NCBI RefSeq assembly: GCF_011065895.1
Contig: NZ_JAALCR010000004.1
Coordinates: 1-64,000 of the forward strand
Origin: Paludisphaera rhizosphaerae
GTDB taxonomy: Bacteria > Planctomycetota > Planctomycetia > Isosphaerales > Isosphaeraceae
Length of the DNA stretch: 64,000 bases
Direction: 5' to 3'
In this document: positions 56,206 through 64,000 of the stretch, piece after piece
Numbering within the stretch: position 1 is the first letter of the stretch
How the letters are laid out: every line of letters begins with the position of its first letter
Position numbers and translations under genes: made by a program
Notes under the pieces: model-generated
What the model was told of the DNA's origin: nothing
The model's input: the letters and a program-made list of their open reading frames with translations, nothing else
The model's database searches: none

Positions 56206-59200
56206 ATGGACCTTCACCGAACGTCGCCCCGCCGCCGGGCCATACCGGCGGTCGCCCTCGCGCTCGCGTCCCTCGCGGTCGCGCCGGTCGCCCTCCGGGC
56301 TCAATCGTCCCCGGAGGAGTCCGCGCAGAAGGTCAAGCCGGCCGAGGGGCTGGAGGCGACCCTGTGGGCGGCCGAGCCCATGCTCTTCAACCCGACGAGC
56401 ATGGACGTCGACTCGCGGGGCCGTGTCTGGATCGCCGAGGGGCTCAACTACCGCCTCACCCGTCGCGGCAATCAACGGTTCGATAAGGTCGACGACTCGG
56501 ACAAGATCAAGATTCTGGAAGACACCGACGGCGACGGCAAGGCCGATAAGGTCACAGTCTTCGCCGACCGAATCTTCCCCGTCCCGATGGGCCTCGCCGT
56601 CGAGGAACGATACGACGCGAGCGGCAAGTACGCGGGGTGCCGGGTCTATATCGGCAACAGCCCGAACCTGCTGGTTCTGGAAGACACCAACGGCGACGAC
56701 AAGGCCGACAAGCGGTTCAACCTGCTGACGGGCTTCGGCGGGATCGACTCCGACCACGGCATCCACGGCATGACGCTGGGCCTGGACGGCAAGCTCTACT
56801 TCACCCACGGCGACGGCTGCTGCTCGGTGCAGGAAGACCGTTCCGAGCGCTATCAGAACTTCGACGTCGTGGACGCCTCGCACCGTCGCGTCCGGGCCGA
56901 CAACTACGCCAACACGCTGCGGGTCAATCGCGACGGCACCCAGTTCGAGGTCGTCTGCGACGGCCAGCGCAACAACTATGAGACCTGCCGCAACGCCTTC
57001 GGCGAGGGCTTCACCAGCGACAACGACGACGACGGCAACCGAGGCTGCCGGATCATCCACACGATGGACGGCGGTCGGTTCGGCTACAAGACTCCCGGCA
57101 GCCCCCGACACTGGGGCGAGGACGTGCCGGGGATGGTCCCCAAGCTCGTCGGCACCGGCAACGGCAGCCCCTGCGGCGTCGCCGTGTACGAGGGCCAACT
57201 CCTCCCCGCGGCCTTCTTCGGCTCGCTGCTGGAAGCTGAGGCCGGCACCCGCCAGATCAACTACTTCCCGCTGACTCGCCACGGCTCGACGTACCGGACC
57301 GAGTACAAGGTTCTACTCGCCAGCGCCGACCCCTGGTTCCGGCCCTCCGACGTGACGGTGGCGCCCGACGGCTCCATCTTCGTCGCCGATTGGTACGACG
57401 CTGGGGTGGGCGGCCACGCCTTCGCCGATCAGAATACGGGCCGCATTTACCGAGTCACGCCGAAGGGGGTGAAGCCGAAGGCGGTGAAGCCGGACTTCGG
57501 TTCGGTCGCGGGCCTAATCGCCGCGCTCAAACTTCCCAACGTCGCGGCCCAGGACGCCGCCCGTCGCGGCCTGCTTGCGAAGGGGGACGCCGCAGCCGAC
57601 GCCCTGCTCGCGATGATCCGCGAAGGGACCCCCGAGGAGGCCGGCCGCGCCCTGCAGGTCGCCGCCGATCTGCCGAAGCTCTCGGGGATCGCTGTCGAGG
57701 TCATCCAGCATCCCGACCGCTTCCAGAAGGGCGATCCCCGGCTCCGGGAACTGGCCGTGCGGATCCTCGGCCGCGACTGCCGCGAGAACGGGATCGTCGA
57801 TTTCCAGGCCGGAAGCGAGCGTCCCCCAGCCGCGGCGCTGGCGCATCTCGAGGTCCTCTTGCCGCTGGCCGACGACCCCGACCCCGGCGTGCGTCGAGAG
57901 TTGATCCTGGCCCTTCGGAACGTCCCCGTGCCCAGGGTCGCCGAGGCCCTCCGCAAACTGGTTCTGGGATGGGACGGCCGCGATCGATGGTATCTCGAGG
58001 CGCTCGGGCTGGCGTTGTCGAAGCGGATCTCGGAGTTCATCACCAGCCTGATGGACCCCTCCTTGTTCGGCGACCCGGGGAACTTCGCGGAGATCGCCGG
58101 CGCCGCGCTGCCGCCTTACTTCCCCGTCGACCGCAACGAGGCATTCATCCCCACAGGCGCCCCCGAGCCGCCGGCCAACGCTCTGAGCAAATTCCTCGGC
58201 CTTTTGTGGCGGCTCCAACGTCCGGAAGCGCTTCCCGTCCTGGAGCAGATCCTGCCGAACTTCAAGACGCCGGAATACCAGGAGGCCGGCGATGAAGTGC
58301 TTCGACGCATCAAATCGCCCTATTCGGCCGACGTCGCGGCGCTGCTGGCGGACCGGACCGACGACCCCGTCCGTCGTCGAATTCTCTTCGAGATGCTGGC
58401 GACGCAACTCGCCGGCCCCTGGAACGCGGCGAAAGACCGGCCGCCGGTGCTTCGGATCATCGAGCGGGCGCTCAAGGAACCCGACTGGCGACGACAGGGG
58501 ATCGCCATGGCGGCGGCGACTCGCGACGCCCAGTATCGCGCCAGCTTCGACGCCATCGCCGCCGACCCAACGCAACCGGACGACGTCGTCGCCGCGGCCG
58601 TCGAGGGGATCGGGACCGTGGGCGGCACTCCCAATCTGGTCCTGCGAGACCTGATCGCGGAGCGTCGGGGCAAGCCTGAGTCCTCCCTCCGCGCCGAGGC
58701 CGCGGTTCGCATCATGCCAAAGATGTTCGAGGCCAATGGTCGACTCGCCGAGATTTTGACCGATCGGGAATACCCGACGGCCCTGCGTCGCGAGGCCGTC
58801 CGCACGCTGGCTCAGCTTCCCGGCGGCGGCATGAAGCTCGTCGACCTGGCCCGCGCCAACACCCTGCCGGACGACCTGAAGACGGAGGCGACGACGACGC
58901 TTCACGCCTCGGGCGACCCGCGCGTCCGCGATGCCGCGAACCGAGTGCTGCCGCCTCCGGTCGCGGCCGGCGGACGTCCTCTGCCTCCGGCCGCCGAGCT
59001 GATCCGCCGTCGCGGCGAGCCGGCGCGTGGCGAGGTGGTCTTTTTCCGCAAGCAGTCGGACGCCTGCGCCTCGTGCCATCGCGTCCAGGGTCGCGGCCGC
59101 TGTGTGGGCCCCGACCTCTCGACGATCGGCACCAAGTACGGCAAGGATGAGTTGCTCCGCTCGATCCTCAACCCGAGCGCGGCCGTCAGCTACAACTTCC

Positions 59201-59922
59201 GCACGCTTGTCCTGGCTCTCACGGACGGTCGCATCATCACCGGCCTCCCCGTTGAGGAGACGCCCCAGAAGATCGTGCTGAAGACCTCACAGGGCGAGCG
59301 CGTCTCTGTGGCGACGTCTGAGATCGAGGGCCGGAAGTTCTCCGAGACCTCCCTCATGCCTGAGAACCTCGCCGCCACGATGACAGACGCCGAACTGGTC
59401 GACCTGCTCGCCTACCTGACGACGCTCAGGAAGCCGGTGAGCGTCGTCGGCCGGTATCGGGTCGTCGGTCCGCTCCCCGAAAAGGTCGACCTCAGGCCGG
59501 GCGCGGGGGGCCGAACCGACGTCGACAAGATGATCGGCGACGGCGCGGGGCGGTCGCTCTCATGGCGAGGGCTCGACGCCGACGCCGAGGGCCGCGCCGA
59601 CCTCCAACCGTTCCTGGCCGCCGGCGACCGCCGATTCGCCTGGGCCTACGCCCCGGTCGTCTCAACGACCCCGCAGCGAGCGACCCTGGTGGTTGAGACG
59701 CCCGTGGAAGCCGTCGCCTGGATCGGAGGCCAGCCCCTGCCGCTCGCCCGAGCGAATCCCGATGCACCGTTCGCCGCCGAGTTCGACCTGCCCGCCGGCC
59801 GGGTCGACCTGCTGATCCGAGTCGCCGGCAAGGGGGGAACGGAGGCGACGCTCGCGACCACGATCGTCGCGCCGCAGCCGGTCGCGTTCGACGCCGAAGC
59901 CGCCGACGCCAAGCCTCGCTGA
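56206..59922 (+). CDS. PVC-type haem-binding CxxCH protein with beta-propeller and HEAT repeats
   Basis: 1238 residues. Signal peptide to about residue 32. The N-terminal 420 residues form a sugar-dehydrogenase-like propeller typical of PVC membrane-bound dehydrogenases (LEATLWAAEPMLFNPTSMDV, EDTDGDGKADKVTVFADRIF, ACRVYIG-like strands, SDVTVAPDGSIFVADWYD). A middle region of helical HEAT-like repeats follows. A c-type haem site CASCH lies at residues 954-958, with axial Met likely in SLMPENL near 1050. The C-terminal domain binds no known ligand. Exported oxidoreductase; substrate unknown. Follows the CMD-like gene. Confidence 0.9.
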   Translation: MDLHRTSPRRRAIPAVALALASLAVAPVALRAQSSPEESAQKVKPAEGLEATLWAAEPMLFNPTSMDVDSRGRVWIAEGLNYRLTRRGNQRFDKVDDSDKIKILEDTDGDGKADKVTVFADRIFPVPMGLAVEERYDASGKYAGCRVYIGNSPNLLVLEDTNGDDKADKRFNLLTGFGGIDSDHGIHGMTLGLDGKLYFTHGDGCCSVQEDRSERYQNFDVVDASHRRVRADNYANTLRVNRDGTQFEVVCDGQRNNYETCRNAFGEGFTSDNDDDGNRGCRIIHTMDGGRFGYKTPGSPRHWGEDVPGMVPKLVGTGNGSPCGVAVYEGQLLPAAFFGSLLEAEAGTRQINYFPLTRHGSTYRTEYKVLLASADPWFRPSDVTVAPDGSIFVADWYDAGVGGHAFADQNTGRIYRVTPKGVKPKAVKPDFGSVAGLIAALKLPNVAAQDAARRGLLAKGDAAADALLAMIREGTPEEAGRALQVAADLPKLSGIAVEVIQHPDRFQKGDPRLRELAVRILGRDCRENGIVDFQAGSERPPAAALAHLEVLLPLADDPDPGVRRELILALRNVPVPRVAEALRKLVLGWDGRDRWYLEALGLALSKRISEFITSLMDPSLFGDPGNFAEIAGAALPPYFPVDRNEAFIPTGAPEPPANALSKFLGLLWRLQRPEALPVLEQILPNFKTPEYQEAGDEVLRRIKSPYSADVAALLADRTDDPVRRRILFEMLATQLAGPWNAAKDRPPVLRIIERALKEPDWRRQGIAMAAATRDAQYRASFDAIAADPTQPDDVVAAAVEGIGTVGGTPNLVLRDLIAERRGKPESSLRAEAAVRIMPKMFEANGRLAEILTDREYPTALRREAVRTLAQLPGGGMKLVDLARANTLPDDLKTEATTTLHASGDPRVRDAANRVLPPPVAAGGRPLPPAAELIRRRGEPARGEVVFFRKQSDACASCHRVQGRGRCVGPDLSTIGTKYGKDELLRSILNPSAAVSYNFRTLVLALTDGRIITGLPVEETPQKIVLKTSQGERVSVATSEIEGRKFSETSLMPENLAATMTDAELVDLLAYLTTLRKPVSVVGRYRVVGPLPEKVDLRPGAGGRTDVDKMIGDGAGRSLSWRGLDADAEGRADLQPFLAAGDRRFAWAYAPVVSTTPQRATLVVETPVEAVAWIGGQPLPLARANPDAPFAAEFDLPAGRVDLLIRVAGKGGTEATLATTIVAPQPVAFDAEAADAKPR

Positions 59923-59966
59923 CCGCCCCCGATTTCCGTCCCCGAACGAGCCGAGACCGCAACGCC

Positions 59967-60746
59967 GTGCAAGTTTCCGCAGCCTCCGGGCGCCCGCCGA
60001 CGATCGCCGTAGCCATCCCCTGTTACAACGAAGCCGCCGCCGTGGGTCGCGTCGTCGACGACTTCCGCGCCGCCTTGCCGGGCGCGGAGGTCGTCGTCTT
60101 CGACAACGCGTCCGAGGACGACACCGCCGCCGTCGCCCTGGCTCACGGCGCGCGCGTCGTCGCGGTTCCGGAGCGCGGCAAGGGCTTCGTCGTCCGCTCG
60201 GCGTTCACGACGCTCAGGGGGTTCGACGTCGTCGTCCTCACCGACGGCGACGGCACGTACCCGGCCGAGGAAGCCCCCCGGCTGATCGCGCCCGTTCTGG
60301 AGGGGAAGGCCGACATGACCGTCGGCGCGCGTCGACCGGTCCCCGGCGCGCAGGCGATGGCCCCCGTGCGGGCGCTGGGGAACGTCCTGATCGGATCGGC
60401 GTTCCGAGTGCTCGTCGGCCCCGGAACGGGAGACTTGCTCTCCGGCTATCGGGCCTTCAGCCGGAGGTTCGTTGAGTCGGTCGACCTGCGGTCGGAGGGG
60501 TTCGAGATCGAGACCGAGTTGGCCGTGACGGCGACCGCCCGGGAGTGGCCGACCGTCGAGATCGACGTCCCTTATCATCCCCGGATCGCCGGGACCGAGA
60601 GCAAGCTCCGGGCGTTCCGAGACGGCCGCCGCATTCTGGCGACGATCGTCCGCGAGGGGTTTCGCCTCCGACCGATGAGGGCCCTGGCGGCGATCGCCTC
60701 TCTGGCGGCGGTGAGCAGTGGGCTGGCGTATCTCCTGACCCGTTGA
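59967..60746 (+). CDS. Family 2 glycosyltransferase
   Basis: 259 residues, GTG start. GT-A signatures: TIAVAIPCYNEAAAVGRVVD, VVVFDNASEDDTAAVAL, the DGD metal motif in VVLTDGDGTYPAEEAPR, and GARRPVPGAQAM. A C-terminal membrane helix (LAAIASLAAVSSGLAYLL) anchors it. Resembles dolichol-phosphate-mannose synthase-like GT2 enzymes, which add sugars to lipid carriers. 44 bases after the cytochrome gene, though the two need not be related. Confidence 0.9.
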   Translation: MQVSAASGRPPTIAVAIPCYNEAAAVGRVVDDFRAALPGAEVVVFDNASEDDTAAVALAHGARVVAVPERGKGFVVRSAFTTLRGFDVVVLTDGDGTYPAEEAPRLIAPVLEGKADMTVGARRPVPGAQAMAPVRALGNVLIGSAFRVLVGPGTGDLLSGYRAFSRRFVESVDLRSEGFEIETELAVTATAREWPTVEIDVPYHPRIAGTESKLRAFRDGRRILATIVREGFRLRPMRALAAIASLAAVSSGLAYLLTR

Positions 60747-60752
60747 CGTCGC

Positions 60753-63700
60753 CTACCGGTCGACCTCGGGGGCTTCCCAGACCTTGACGGTATGGTCGAT
60801 GCCGCAGGTGACGAGCATGTCGCCGTTCGATGAAACGGCAAGGCCGTCGATTCTCCCGGCATGACCTTTTAACGTCAGGAGAGTGCGTCTCCCCTGGACG
60901 TCCCAGATCCGAACGCTCCGGTCGAGGCCCGCGGAAGCGAGCCGGCCGTCCGGCGTGAAGCGGAGGGCGTTGACGTTCCCGATATGGCCCTCAAGCCGTT
61001 GAGGGAAGTCGCGGGTTCGTAGATCCCACAGCAGGATCGGACCGTTGCGACGAGCCGCCGCCAGCCAGTGAGCGTCGGGTGAGTATGCCAGCGCCAGCAC
61101 GTCCTCGCCGACGGGAAGTTCCGCCAGAAGGGTGTGAGTTTCAAGATCCCACAATCGGATGGTCCCATCATCGGCGCCGGAAGCAAGCGTCCGGCCGTCG
61201 GGCCCCAGAGCCAGTTTACGGACCGATTCGCGGTGCCCTTCCAGAATGATCGTCGACTCTCGGTTCTCGACGTCCCAGATTTGGATCTTGCCTTCGCCCC
61301 CGGCCGAGACGACGCTCCTGCCCCCGTTGAGGAACATGACGTCGTCGATCACGTCGTTGTGGCCGGCGAATCCGCCGATCTGCTCGCCGCTCTCAAGGTC
61401 CCAGACCTTCGCCACCCCTCGAAGCTCCTTGGCGGCGTTGGGATCGCCCTCGCACGAGACCAGTCGGCGACCGTCCGGGCTGAAAGCGACGGCACGAACG
61501 CGGCTTGCATGCGCACCGAGCCGACTGAGCAACTGCCCCGTGCTCGCCTCCCAGAGACGGATCGTTCCGTCGTAATGACCCGTGGTGATCAGACGGCCGT
61601 CGGGGCTGAGAGCCAGGCAGTCGGCGGCCCCCCCCAGCGTCGCAAGCGAGGGATCGTCGAGGGATCGGGGGTGAGGAGGGCTGGTTGGATCCCAGACCTT
61701 CGCGAATCCGTCGGGCGAAGACGAGATCAGCACTCGCCCCTCAACGTCCGCCGCCAGACCCTCGACACCGTCCGTGTGCCCGAGAAACTCCTGCAACTGC
61801 CGACCGGTCTCCAGGTCCCAGACGCGGACCACGTCGTCGGCCCCGCCGGTGGCGATCCACCCACCTTTGCGGGGGAGAGCCATTGAAAAGATCCCGCCCT
61901 GGTGAGCCCGGATCACCGTCCGCGGTTCCCCTGACTCCACCTGCCAGACCCGCAGAGTTCCGTCCAGTCCGGCGCTCGCCAGCCGGCGGCCGTCGGGGCT
62001 GAAGGCGACGCAGCGCACCCCGCCTTCGTGGCCTTGAAGCGCGTGGACCAGCGTCGGAGCCTCGCCGAGGTTCCAGATCCTGACCAATCCGTCGGAGCTT
62101 GCCGTGGCGGCGAGCGAGCCGTCCGGGCTGACGGCGACGGAGGTCACGGGCCCGCCATGGCGGCCTGGTATCGGCTTGAGCGGCGCTCCGCTCGCTGTAT
62201 CCCAAATTCGGACGATGTGACCGGCGAACCCCGCCGCCAGTCTGGAGCCGTCCGGAGTCCATGCCAACGAGAGGACGGCCGCCTGTTCCCCGTCCAGTTC
62301 GCGTTCCAGCGATCCGTCGTGAACCCGATAGATCCCGATCGAGCCGTCAGGGCCAGCGCCCGCGAGACGGGCGCCGTCAGGGCTGTAGGCCAGGGCATGT
62401 ATTCCGAAGGCGAGATCGATGACGCGTCGGCGACGCATGGGCGGGCGGATGACCAATCGTTCGCGGCCGTCGGACGTGGCGTGAAGCCGCATAGCCCCGT
62501 CGGCCGTGAGCGTGGCGAACCCCGATCCGTCGGGAGAAACGGAGACCGAGAGGAGAGGTTCTTCAGGGCCGCCGACCGCCAACCGCTCGCGTGATCGAAG
62601 TCCGATGAGATAGCGCCACTCCCATCCCCGGTGGTCGACCGCGCCGGGTTCGGGGGTAAGCAGCTTCAGGAGGGTCCGATACTGCCCGTAGTCGCTCCCC
62701 TCCCAGGCCGCCGCGGCCAGGTTGGCGCGAGTGTCATAGAGGGTGCGGTCGAGTTCCTCTCGCGTGGCGTTCAGGCTGTCCAGAGCGATGACGGCCAGTT
62801 GGTGGGCCTCGGACTCCTCGTCGCGGGCGTGCTGGGCCTCGCGGCGGCCGGCTTCTCGCTCCTCGGCCAGAATCCGCTGGCTCTCGGCCTGCGCGCGAAA
62901 TCGGCGGGCCGCTTCCAGAGAGGCTGCCGTCGCCAGGACGAGGACGGCGGTTAGCACCGCGCCCAGGATCGCGATCGCCGGGTTCCGTCGCGCCCATCGC
63001 CAGTATCGTTCAACGGCCGAAGCTCGTCGCGCCCAGACCGGTCGATCCTCCACGAAGCGTTGGAGGTCGGCTTCCATCGCGGCGGCCGAAGCGTAACGTT
63101 CCGATGGATGCTTCTTGATGGCCTTATGAACGATCGCCGCGAGGTCCGGCGGAATTCGACGGTCGAGCTGCCGAAGCGGTGTGGGGGAAGCGTCGGAGAC
63201 CTGACGAAACAGGCGGCCGCGATCACGCTCGTTGAACGCCGGCCGGCCCGCGAGCAACTCGTAGAGCGTCAGGCCGAGACCGTACAGGTCTCCCGTCGGG
63301 CCGTAATCGCCTTCAAGAGCTTCCGGCGGCATGTAGCGGAGCGTCCCGACCACGTCGCCGCCCTGAGCCGACTCCGCGTCCCCTCCCCACTTCGCCAGAC
63401 CGAAATCGGTCAACCAAAGCGTTCCGCGCTCGTCGAGAAGAAGGTTTGAAGGTTTGACGTCTCGATGCTGGATGTCCTTCGAATGAGCATAGCCGAGCCC
63501 ATCGGCGGCCTGAACGCCCAGACGGGCAATCCACTTCCAACGCTGAGGGCCTTCTCCCTCGCCCCAGAAGTCGTCGGGGACCGTCCGAAGCGGAGACGCT
63601 TTTCTCGGCGCTTCGACTTCACTCTCGGCCTTCGAGGAAGACCCATCCTCGACCGGCGCGGTCGGCTCCTCCCCCCAGGGCCGGGTCTCGATGCCTCGGG

Positions 63701-64000
63701 CGTCGGCCCAGGGCGTCGAGGACCCCACCAGATTCTCCGTCGACGCTTGTCTGGGTCCATGTCCACGTGGAGCGTCCAGGACTGCGTCCAGACCGACTCC
63801 CGGGATGAACTGCATCACGTAATACAACGTCCCGTCATGCTCGCCGCAGCCGAACACCGGGACGATATTCGTATGGTGCAGACCCCCGGCCGCCTTCGCC
63901 TCAAGGTCGAACCGGCGGCGGCGGCGAGGGTCGGTGAGGCCGTGCGAGAGGACCTTCAAGGCCACTCGTCGCGACAACGAGATCTGCCATGCCTCGTAGA
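60753..64000 (-). CDS. Ser/Thr protein kinase with WD40 repeats (5' end outside window)
   Basis: The reading frame continues to the right edge (YEAWQISLSRRVALKVLS), so the N-terminus, including the P-loop, is missing. Kinase motifs seen: Lys in VALKVL, catalytic loop IQHRDVKPSNLLL, DFGLAKW, APE-region MPPEALEGDYG, and GDLYGLGLTLYELLAG. A long low-complexity insert of about 80 residues lies before the catalytic loop. A membrane helix (NPAIAILGAVLTAVLVLATA) follows, then a coiled region and about 14 WD40 repeats (many ending WD or WDLxT). Such planctomycete kinases probably signal at the membrane; the WD40 array is on the far side of the helix. Converges with the GT2 gene. Confidence 0.93.
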   Translation of the reverse strand, partial: YEAWQISLSRRVALKVLSHGLTDPRRRRRFDLEAKAAGGLHHTNIVPVFGCGEHDGTLYYVMQFIPGVGLDAVLDAPRGHGPRQASTENLVGSSTPWADARGIETRPWGEEPTAPVEDGSSSKAESEVEAPRKASPLRTVPDDFWGEGEGPQRWKWIARLGVQAADGLGYAHSKDIQHRDVKPSNLLLDERGTLWLTDFGLAKWGGDAESAQGGDVVGTLRYMPPEALEGDYGPTGDLYGLGLTLYELLAGRPAFNERDRGRLFRQVSDASPTPLRQLDRRIPPDLAAIVHKAIKKHPSERYASAAAMEADLQRFVEDRPVWARRASAVERYWRWARRNPAIAILGAVLTAVLVLATAASLEAARRFRAQAESQRILAEEREAGRREAQHARDEESEAHQLAVIALDSLNATREELDRTLYDTRANLAAAAWEGSDYGQYRTLLKLLTPEPGAVDHRGWEWRYLIGLRSRERLAVGGPEEPLLSVSVSPDGSGFATLTADGAMRLHATSDGRERLVIRPPMRRRRVIDLAFGIHALAYSPDGARLAGAGPDGSIGIYRVHDGSLERELDGEQAAVLSLAWTPDGSRLAAGFAGHIVRIWDTASGAPLKPIPGRHGGPVTSVAVSPDGSLAATASSDGLVRIWNLGEAPTLVHALQGHEGGVRCVAFSPDGRRLASAGLDGTLRVWQVESGEPRTVIRAHQGGIFSMALPRKGGWIATGGADDVVRVWDLETGRQLQEFLGHTDGVEGLAADVEGRVLISSSPDGFAKVWDPTSPPHPRSLDDPSLATLGGAADCLALSPDGRLITTGHYDGTIRLWEASTGQLLSRLGAHASRVRAVAFSPDGRRLVSCEGDPNAAKELRGVAKVWDLESGEQIGGFAGHNDVIDDVMFLNGGRSVVSAGGEGKIQIWDVENRESTIILEGHRESVRKLALGPDGRTLASGADDGTIRLWDLETHTLLAELPVGEDVLALAYSPDAHWLAAARRNGPILLWDLRTRDFPQRLEGHIGNVNALRFTPDGRLASAGLDRSVRIWDVQGRRTLLTLKGHAGRIDGLAVSSNGDMLVTCGIDHTVKVWEAPEVDR

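Noticed and set aside
55354-57282. 642-residue frame opposite the CMD and cytochrome genes
   Set aside because: Antisense to intact genes, no motif.

Overview
The window is a high-GC chromosomal segment from a planctomycete, most likely of the Isosphaeraceae type (Singulisphaera/Paludisphaera-like). The lineage call rests on: four DUF1559 proteins with a pilin-type N-terminus; a giant PVC-type cytochrome with a CxxCH haem site; a Ser/Thr kinase fused to a long WD40 array; many small lipoproteins and exported proteins of unknown function; and a protein of the ANRANAQKSTGPK family at the left edge. No phage, transposase, rRNA or CRISPR array is visible. Three tRNA-like genes are present: His, Cys, and an aberrant one with a UAA anticodon.

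Layout. 1-6.7 kb (minus strand): a hypothetical gene cut by the window edge, then a purine/translation operon (purine nucleoside phosphorylase, ileS, purN, cupin) preceded by a TPR-like gene and a 25-bp terminator hairpin. 6.9-8.6 kb: an Asp/Glu-rich protein and a Gfo/Idh/MocA oxidoreductase. 8.8-12.8 kb: tRNA-His, an NtrC-type two-component system (kinase and regulator overlap by ATGA) and an exported protein. 13-17 kb: three membrane transporters (MFS, ArsB/SLC13-like, MFS) bracketed by two copies of a palindromic interspersed repeat. 17.1-22.9 kb: two xylose-isomerase-like TIM barrels around a UbiA-like prenyltransferase, then a DUF1559 gene with a lipoprotein, then a TatD-like hydrolase. 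Together these resemble an incomplete ebo (metabolite traffic) set. 23-25.4 kb: a methyltransferase and a UGT-type glycosyltransferase, divergent. 25.5-29.2 kb: a PcfJ-like protein, a small unknown and a protein resembling the XPB/Ssl2 N-terminal region without a helicase motor. 29.3-31.3 kb: groES-groEL.

31.5-34.9 kb (minus): an M19-like protein that looks degenerate, a secreted planctomycetal protein, and a HEPN gene overlapping a small partner gene. 35.0-35.3 kb: tRNA-Cys and the odd UAA tRNA. 35.7-40.2 kb: a band-7/slipin protein with an internal repeat, a small conserved protein, a large secreted TIM-barrel/GATase-like protein and a Tyr/Gly/Pro-rich secreted protein. 40.4-46.2 kb (plus): a 2-hydroxyacid gene cluster (LhgO-type oxidase, Tat-targeted D-2-hydroxyacid dehydrogenase, LarA-like, second DUF2088-like protein, Cof-type HAD phosphatase). 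46.3-54.7 kb: three DUF1559 genes with small lipoproteins, a secreted EEP-family protein, a Nudix hydrolase, an HtrA protease and an exported unknown. 54.7-64 kb: a double-domain carboxymuconolactone-decarboxylase-like protein, the PVC cytochrome, a GT2 glycosyltransferase, and the WD40 kinase, which runs off the right edge.

Functional reading. The window is mostly core metabolism plus planctomycete-specific envelope genes. The most unusual items are the class-I tRNA with a UAA anticodon and broken acceptor stem, the ebo-like gene set, the LarA pair next to a Tat-exported dehydrogenase, and the HEPN pair. All functional calls come from reading motifs by eye; no database search was run.
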